From contig NWUY0300015487.1 in the NCBI GenBank assembly GCA_004151065.3, positions 11,105-24,231 on the forward strand: DNA of 13,127 nucleotides, given 5' to 3'. This DNA comes from Larix sibirica (lineage: Eukaryota > Streptophyta > Pinopsida > Pinales > Pinaceae). The notes beneath the pieces are model-generated. The model was not told the origin of the DNA. It was given only the letters and a program-made list of their open reading frames with translations, and searched no databases. The translations under genes were made by a program, and so were the position numbers. Shown piece after piece: positions 7,655-13,127 of this stretch; within the stretch, counting starts at the first letter, position 1, and every line of letters starts with the position of its first letter.

Positions 7655-7711
7655 AGCCAAGCAGCTTTTTGCATCAAAAGTAAGACCTTTCCCTTCAAAT
7701 ACCCTTGATAT
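7655..7711 (-). CDS. Candidate upstream exon, weakly supported
   Basis: After CCTCTGCAG (AG at 7713-7712) the - strand reads ISRVFEGKGLTFDAKSCLA and continues VTYHFGN to a TGA. A GT at 7654 could serve as donor, but its phase does not fit the 31-bp exon, so the connection is unresolved. The peptide looks genuine and belongs to no family I can name. Further exon-like text lies at about 7760-8000 in more than one frame, so this region may be a decayed copy rather than an intact gene. Confidence 0.28.
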
Positions 7712-8046
7712 CTGCAGAGGCTTCCTACGTCTCTCTATGCATTATCCAGAAGTATCACTGCACCTTTTACTTCATATAAAAAGGAATCTAATCAATCTGT
7801 ATGAAAATATCAGCCTCACAGGTGTTTGAGATTCCAATTCCTTGTCATATGAAAACAAGGATTTCCAAGGCTTTTCCTAAGTACCATTCACTGATTCTGT
7901 CGTTGAATCAATGTCCCATTAAGTTTACATATATGGGACAATTCCTCAAAAGCTTTGGGACTGGAACATCCTCGAACAAATCTAAGATGTTTATTTTATA
8001 CCAAAAGCATGAGTATTAATTCAAAATTATATATCCTTCATTAACC
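7712..8046 (-). other. Possible further exons or decayed coding DNA
   Basis: On the - strand two frames look protein-like in turn: FVRGCSSPKAFEELSHICKL around 7980-7921, and KPWKSLFSYDKELESQT around 7880-7825, the latter directly after CTTAG. They are in different frames and no convincing donor-acceptor pair joins them. I therefore report coding-like text only, not exons. Confidence 0.22.
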
Positions 8047-8280
8047 ATCACAAATAGGATACAGTCTAAAGACCATAGCCTCAGTTAAGCTTCTTCGATT
8101 AACAATAGGAATTCCACATTAAAACCTTCAGAATTTATAACAAATACAAAATTACACTATTTAATATTATACCATTAACTGAGGACCTGTAATACTTTGA
8201 CTAAGAAATGCCATTAATTAAGTCCAGCTTTCTATTACTCTAAAAAAAAATCATCATAAATAGGATACAGTCTAAAGACT
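8047..8280. repeat. Segment bounded by 27-bp direct repeats
   Basis: 8047-8073 and 8254-8280 match at 26 of 27 positions (both contain TAGGATACAGTCTAAAGAC). Between them lies a 10-bp perfect inverted repeat, CCTCAGTTAA at 8079-8088 and TTAACTGAGG at 8175-8184, spanning 106 bp. The direct repeats are too long for a transposon target duplication but could come from slippage, from a tiny TRIM-like element, or from an unequal duplication. No coding frame is present. Confidence 0.6.
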
Positions 8281-8283
8281 CTA

Positions 8284-8350
8284 GGANAAATGTTCATAAC
8301 TGTGCTAATACTGATTCACCCCCCCTCTCAGTATTAAATAGATTCCAACA
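8284..8350 (-). mobile_element. Copia-like LTR start with G7 hairpin
   Basis: Read on the - strand, the sequence starts TGTTGGAATC at 8350, a classical copia LTR terminus. It then carries the 9-bp exact inverted repeat TAATACTGA / TCAGTATTA (8328-8336 and 8306-8314) around a 13-nt loop that holds seven consecutive G. I remember this TGAGAGGGGGGGTGAATCA text as a recurring LTR start in conifer copia elements, but could not verify it. The LTR would run toward lower coordinates. No matching CAACA end was found before 7600, so it is truncated or very decayed. An ambiguous base lies at 8287. Confidence 0.5.
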
Positions 8351-8755
8351 GGTTTGAGCTCCACACCCATCCAAGGTGAAAACACCCCTCAAGAGCATAG
8401 TGTGCCCTTCTCGCAAATAGTAAAATGGGTTGCGTCTTTCTTCCCACAATAAACTCAACCAACAGAGATAAATCACCATCTTTCTCTGGTGTATGGAGCA
8501 ACGGTACAAAATAGAGATGAGAATATGCTATGCACCCCTCCTAGACAAATGCACCCTCCTCAAAATGCGTGAAAACTCTGAAATCCTTCACAAATTTGTG
8601 AAATGGCTTGATCTCCTTCTTCGACATTGAAGAACAATGAAATATTTGTGTGATATTTCCTTCTAATCAGCTAGGGTGGATTCATTTCACCACTGAAACC
8701 AATTTGTCCAAAGGTTTCAACCCCGGAAAACCAAAAATCCATAAGAACTCTCCAA

Positions 8756-8765
8756 ATATATTATA
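8756..8765 (-). promoter_or_regulatory. TATA-like box in the gypsy LTR
   Basis: TATAATATAT on the - strand lies about 250 bp into the LTR, a plausible U3/R boundary. No other promoter-like string in the LTR is as good. Confidence 0.35.
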
Positions 8766-8814
8766 CCAAATGATCGTGAATAATGAGAGAATGGGTCAAT
8801 TTTTTCTTTTATCC

Positions 8815-8851
8815 CCCTTTTTACCTTTTTCCACCCTTTTTACCTTTTCCA
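8815..8851. repeat. 18-19 bp tandem repeat in the gypsy LTR
   Basis: CCCTTTTTACCTTTTTCCA at 8815-8833 is followed directly by CCCTTTTTACCTTTTCCA at 8834-8851, one T shorter. On the LTR's own strand the tract is nearly pure purine. Confidence 0.85.
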
Positions 8852-8995
8852 CATTTAATTAATTAAACATAACTTTTATAACGTCCCATTTTTATTTAAT
8901 TATTCAATGTTGCTTTTTTGCCCAAATGACACTAAATAGTTAATTAATTCCCTTTTTCACCAACTATAGCCTAATAAGTCGTATGCCTAGAGTGA

Positions 8996-10554
8996 TCATT
9001 TAGAAAGGGACATTACAGTCCTCCCTTTCAGAGATTGCTTACCCTCAAGAAACATCAAACTAGGATGTTGCAAAATCTTATCTCCCTCCCAAGTAGCATC
9101 CTCCATTGGAAAATCTCTCCACCTTACAAGACACTCTCTAATCAATCTGCTCCTTAATCTCCTCTCCTTAACATCCAAAATATCCCCAGGTATTAGTACC
9201 AACTGGCCCTCCTCATCCAGTAGGGGTAAACTTTTCGAAGTAGTGTCCTGTTATCCCAATGCCTTCTTAAGGCATGACACATGAAAAACATTGTGGATAT
9301 TGTTCCCCTCTAGCAGATCAAGCTCGTAAGCTGCTTCCCCAACTCTCGGAATCACCCTGTAGGGACCGTGAAAGTGTGGTTTCAAATTCTCTACACCACT
9401 TTTCTTCAATGAAGATTGTCTGCATTGCTGCAATCTCATAAAAACCAAGTCTCCTACTTCGAATTTGCACTCCCTGCGTCTATCTACATACATCTTCTTT
9501 TGGTTATGCATTGTGTGTAAATTATCCTTAAGGACCCTAAGGTTATCTTAGTTCTCTTGTATCCAACCTTTGGCTTTGGGAGCCCTGGTATCCCCAAATG
9601 TCATATCCACAAATGAAGGAGAATCATATCCATACCATGCTTGGGATGGGTTCATACTAATGGACATATGGTAAGTGGTGTTGTAGCAATGTTCTCCTAG
9701 TTGCAAACATTTAATCCATGCCCTCTGTTGTCCTAACACATAGTTACATAGATGCCCCTCCACCCATTTGTTCACAATCTCTTTCTGGCCATTTGTATGA
9801 GGGTGATAACTGGTACTGGGGGTCAACTCTATGCCTGCCAATATAAAAAAATCCTACCAAAATGCTCTGAGAAACCTATTTTCTTGATCACTGACAATGT
9901 ACTTAGGCAACCCATGGATTCTAAACACCTCCTTGAAAAATAACTCGGCCACCTGTGATTCCTTGTACTCCAATGAAATTGCAAAGAAGTGTGTGAAATT
10001 GGTCAACTGATCAACAACTACACAGTATTTTCCCTGGACCTTCGGTAGACCCATGATGAAATCCATCAACACACTTCCCCACTTTTGCTATGGATGAGTT
10101 TTCTCTAACTTTTCTGTTGGCAAGTCATACACTCTCTCACATGTCACAACACATCGCCCTTGAATCACTTCTATGAGTACCTCTCTCTAATCTTCCTGTA
10201 AGTTTTGAAGTATCCAGGATGCCCTTCCAATAGTGTACCATGCGTGGCACTCAGTCTTCGGGGACTAGGCCTCAATCTGATGTAGTGTTGCAGTTCGTCG
10301 AACACTGGTATCAGCATACAAGCAAATGTGGTTCTGCCTGATGCTCTCCTTGATCTATGCAATGGGAAAAAACAAACTATTGCAAAACTGAAACTTCTTC
10401 GGATCAACTTGAACTTCACCAAAGGTTGGAACCGAGAGTGAACCGTTGTGATCATCTGTTCTTTGAACAAAAATGGCTTGATGTCTTCAGATGCCAAAAA
10501 TGTGTCAGTCTAAGCCCGTGGAAAAAAGGTGTTGCTGGAAATCAAACCCATTAG
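8996..10554 (-). pseudogene. Ty3/gypsy chromovirus pol fragment: H2C2, integrase, chromodomain
   Basis: This is the C-terminal third of a chromovirus polyprotein, whose integrase inserts element cDNA and whose chromodomain steers insertion to chromatin. In order on the - strand: poorly conserved sequence between RNase H and integrase (10554-10250); an H2C2 finger (GHPGYFKTYRKIRERYS, then VRECMTCQQ) broken by several stops; a small deletion with a frame change near 10080-10100; the integrase core with first Asp in VVVD, second in IVSDQ and Glu in NGQKEIVN; the GPY/F module (FHGPYRVIPRVGEAAYELDL); and a chromodomain (ECLVRWRDFPMEDATWE). From 10072 to 8996 all parts share one frame, interrupted by TAG 9856-9854, TAA 9550-9548 and TAA 9253-9251. 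Gag, protease, reverse transcriptase and RNase H are missing, so the copy is dead. Confidence 0.85.
9018..9028 (-). promoter_or_regulatory. Polypurine tract of the chromovirus
   Basis: AAAGGGAGGAC lies immediately before the LTR start TGTAATG on the - strand. In Ty3/gypsy elements this tract primes plus-strand DNA synthesis. It overlaps the 3' end of the coding frame, which continues into the LTR before stopping at 8996. Confidence 0.6.
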
Positions 10555-10749
10555 TGTCATATATGCATTTTAGTTAGTAAAAAGGAAGACTACAACATCT
10601 AAATAGATAAAGTGAAATGTTATATAATTCTAACTAGGATGTACACATTATTCATCAACTTGTTACCATAGTGCTTCTCTTTTAGGTCCCAAATGACCGA
10701 TAGAAGAAGGAATTAGATGCCTTTTCTTACCTAATGTTCAAAGCCATCA
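10498..10749 (-). mobile_element. Possible LTR fragment downstream of the long ORF
   Basis: If the purine tract at 10760-10750 is a true polypurine tract, the LTR would start TGATGGCTTTG at 10749 and run to lower coordinates until it meets the chromovirus relic somewhere near 10550. The stretch has no open frame and is AT-rich. No second copy of this LTR is in the window, so the assignment cannot be tested here. Confidence 0.25.
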
Positions 10750-10760
10750 TCTCCCCCCAA
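10750..10760 (-). promoter_or_regulatory. Polypurine-tract-like sequence
   Basis: TTGGGGGGAGA on the - strand follows the stop of the long ORF by 35 bp and is followed by TG, the usual first bases of an LTR. Its place and composition fit the primer site for plus-strand synthesis. Confidence 0.35.
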
Positions 10761-10794
10761 GTACCCTATTGCACGTCCTTATGCAATCAACTAT

Positions 10795-12840
10795 TCATTC
10801 TGCGTCTTTTGTGGGTTCGAGCTTCTCTGCTAGTCTGATCATGCAAGCATAACAACTAATCATAGCCCCTATCTGATGGAATCCTCTATTTTCCCTAATC
10901 TGCTCCCATTTTGTTGCCTCCTCTTCCTTATTCCAATCTTGATTGTCACTGGATATAAGTAATGGTGGGTTATATCTCAAGCCAATCCACTGCAATCCTA
11001 ATTTTCCCATTGTGGAGACATATAAAGAGGATCGAAAGAATTCCTTTTCTAGGTTAGATGGAGAATATATTTCAATCTTTTGTAGTTCATGAGGGATATC
11101 CTTCCATCTTCTTGTATTGAGCTGTATGATTATATTTTTGTTTTCTTCTGCTACTAAGTCTTTGAATTGAGTGTTGGAAGCACTTTGATTCTCCCTTAGA
11201 ACCGGTTCCATGTCATCATCATAAATCAATAGTTGATGGGAGGCGAGAACTGTGTCCACAATGGGTGCTTCTACTTTGATCCATAATTGAGCATATTTTT
11301 CAGTTTCAAAATAGTGGAGCAATTATGTGACTCTTCTATCTTCATCAAAGAGCCAAGAGCATAGGGATCTGAGTTGTACATCCCCCACGTAAGTATTTTG
11401 CAACCACTTGTAGGGGTATGGTAAGATGTAATTATGTAAATAAAACTCACTAAGTTGGTCCTTTCCCAACTCCCCAACTCCATGACAGGTCTCTATGAAG
11501 GCTTTGGGAGTATCTAAATGCTCTGATTGTCCTCCCTGTAACCTCTTAATTTGGTACCATAAACATATTTCTTTTATAAATACTGAGTATACCCTTGAAG
11601 GTGGCCTACAACATATGATCTATTTCATGATTTTAAAACTTTTCTTGCATCGCTCTTCTACTTTGGCCTTCTCTCTTATTTCATATTTCAACTCAGCTTC
11701 GCAACTCTGTAAATATATTTTGAGGGCGATATTTTCTTCAATTACCAACTGCTTCTCTTCTGAATATTGCATCTTGGAAACTTGGAGCTTTTCCTCCAAG
11801 GGGTGCATCTCATACTACTTATGCCCATGTGCATTGGAAGCCTTCAGAGCCTCTACAGTGTGGGCAATATTTTTCCACTTCAAAACTTCTTGCTCCATAT
11901 CTTTGAGTTGATTCTATAGCTTTAATATTTCCTTGTCTTTCTCACTGAGTATCTCATGGAGTCTTATGTTGTATACTTTATCATTTGATAAAGAACCAAG
12001 CATGCCTTCTTGAATTTATGTTTTCTCTACATTGTGCTAGTTTTCAGGAAAAATTTCATCCACTTCTTGTTGGTTCCTAGGAGAAATTTCCCTTTCTTCT
12101 TGTTGTTTCTTGGGAAAAATCTCCTCTACATCCTCATTATATGAGTCTGAGGCTTGTTGTACCTGAGGAGAATCTGTATCCGAGAGTGAATAATGCAAAA
12201 TTTTCTACTTTTCATATTTCCTCTTAGTTTTATAATTTTCTTGTTTGTTGGTTAATAGGGTTCCCTTCTTGGAAGAATTTTCTTCTTTCTCTCCTAGGTG
12301 GAGGAGGGTATCTACGACTGCTTCTTCTTCCTTATCCTCCTTAGCCTCTTCTTTATCTTCCTCGATTAGCTCTTTTCCTTTGTGAAATGTGACCATTTTT
12401 CCCTCGGTTACCTTTGGATTAGGCCTTCTTCTTAGATGTTTTTGCTTTTGGTATTGTCTGCTTCTATGATCTTTGTATCTAGGGAGTTGTTTGTTCATCA
12501 GGATGTACACGTTCCTTTCTGTGGAAGCCATGTATCGCAACTTTACTAATTTTCAAAAATGTTTCCCAAGTCAAGGGAGTCTATTATTTTTTCAATGTGT
12601 CGCATATTATTAATTTGACAAACCCATGGTGAGACAAAGCGTTAGGCTTCCCTAACTGGTACTTGATGATCATGGAGGAGAGGGTTTTGAATAAGAACTA
12701 GGGGAGTCTAATGTTCTTTCCTACCCTTTTCCACCTAAATTTCCATAAAATATTTAGAATGTGGAAGTGATAGGCATGCACCAGGGCATGACGTTTGTTA
12801 GTGTTAGGATATTCCTATACTCCATCCTAGTCCCACCAAT
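10795..12840 (-). pseudogene. Long coiled-coil ORF of an unidentified retroelement
   Basis: From 12540 to the TGA at 10797-10795 one - strand frame can be read for about 580 codons. It is broken only by seven stops: TAG at 12207-12205, 12039-12037, 11916-11914, 11817-11815 and 11622-11620, and TAA at 12018-12016 and 11325-11323. Regions in order: a basic part after MASTERNVYILMNKQLPRY; an acidic/lysine-rich part (ELIEEDKEEAKEDKEEE); a coiled coil at about 11995-11626 (LSEKDKEILKL, QLKDMEQEVLKWKNIAHT); and an aromatic C-terminal domain (FYLHNYILPYPYKWLQNTYV to CYACMIRLAEKLEP). Upstream, 12541-12840 continues in two other frames: ALVHAYHFHILNILWKF and KYQLGKPNALSHHGFVKL, then KIIDSLDLGNIFE. Single-base losses in two A runs, near 12590 and 12550, would explain the shifts. 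No CCHC knuckle, protease or polymerase motif is seen. It could be an extra ORF of a Tat/Athila-like element or an unusual gag; the family is not identified. Confidence 0.6.
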
Positions 12841-13127
12841 ATTTTGATCATTTACATTTTCNTGTCCCAGCCACTATGAGGAAGCTAAGGAGTGGATTTC
12901 CCACTCTACAGGTCATCAGGCAATTGGAGGACTCCCCGAAACCTGCAAGAGTTTATGCAGGTCAGAGGTAATGACTTTTAAAATCTGCAAACTAATCCTA
13001 ACAACCTGAGTGAAAAAGTGGTCAAGAATAGACTATTCAAATATCAAGTACATAGAAAACAGGAAACACATGTGGATCAATGAGCTAGCTTTCCTTAACA
13101 ATCAATCTGGAATTACAATGGCCAATT
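12841..13127 (-). pseudogene. Probable 5' continuation of the long ORF
   Basis: One - strand frame from the window edge reads protein-like text (HFFTQVVRISLQILKVITSD, then LHKLLQVSGSPPIA, then PVEWEIHSLA, then ENVNDQNIGGTRMEYRNIL), interrupted by four stops, two of them adjacent. It precedes the extension described at 12541-12840 but in a different frame, and an ambiguous base at 12862 prevents a clean reading. The start of the protein is probably outside the window. Confidence 0.35.

Larger units (their letters stand above)
8351..9017 (-). mobile_element. 3' LTR of a Ty3/gypsy chromovirus
   Basis: On the - strand the LTR begins TGTAATGTCCC at 9017, directly after a polypurine tract and overlapping the last codons of pol, as expected for a 3' LTR. 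A TATAATATAT promoter-like sequence lies at 8765-8756. The right boundary is not certain: it must lie before the copia-like start at 8350, and no CATTACA-type terminus is clear. One possible end is the CCATACA near 8491. An 18-19 bp tandem repeat rich in purines on this strand occupies 8815-8851. The 5' LTR is not in the window. Confidence 0.6.

Noticed and set aside
8294-8509. 71-codon open frame on the - strand
   Set aside because: It spans the junction between the gypsy LTR and the copia-like LTR start, so it is a chance frame.
10171-12540. The long ORF and the chromovirus pol as gag and pol of one element
   Set aside because: No protease or reverse transcriptase lies between them, no CCHC knuckle is seen in the long ORF, and a polypurine-like tract follows the ORF directly. 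Two elements fit better, though a large internal deletion is not excluded.

Overview
The window looks like nuclear DNA of a seed plant with a large, repeat-dominated genome, most likely a gymnosperm. The reasons are low gene density, AT-rich spacers, decayed LTR retrotransposons of both the Ty1/copia and Ty3/gypsy superfamilies, one plant-style splice junction, and an LTR-like start with a G7 hairpin that I associate from memory with conifer copia elements. There are no prokaryotic features such as operons, ribosome binding sites or CRISPR arrays. Species and family names could not be checked.

Layout. 1-646: a Ty1/copia LTR on the + strand, with a TATA box, a 40-bp minisatellite, a conserved U5 motif and a TCCAACA end. 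647-2318: AT-rich DNA with no clear gene. 2319-2371: an imperfect hairpin. 2501-2519: a possible second copia LTR end with a partial primer binding site. 3332-4348 (-): a GC-rich, unidentified, broken ORF. 4563-6773: AT-rich DNA built from three families of degenerate direct repeats, ending in a 233-bp tandem duplication whose unit is itself a dimer. 7274-7711 (-): what looks like the 3' end of a spliced host gene. 8047-8280: a segment bounded by 27-bp direct repeats. 8306-8350 (-): the G7 hairpin LTR start.

8351-10554 (-): the 3' part of a Ty3/gypsy chromovirus, in the order degraded H2C2 finger, integrase core with all three DDE residues, GPY/F module, chromodomain, polypurine tract and 3' LTR. 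10750-13127 (-): a second, separate-looking element. It carries a long ORF of unknown family, about 580 codons plus a decayed 5' extension. That ORF is broken by seven in-frame stops but has no frameshift downstream of 12540, and it is followed 35 bp later by a polypurine-tract-like sequence.

The retroelement genes are relics. Nearly all their in-frame stops are TAG or TAA, as expected if C-to-T change at methylated CAG/CAA codons turned glutamine codons into stops. The best candidate for something undescribed is the long coiled-coil ORF at 10795-12840. It sits where an extra ORF between pol and the 3' LTR would lie in a Ty3/gypsy element, yet shows no gag zinc knuckle and no pol motif. The second candidates are the GC-rich orphan ORF at 3332-4348 and the unidentified spliced gene end at 7274-7711.
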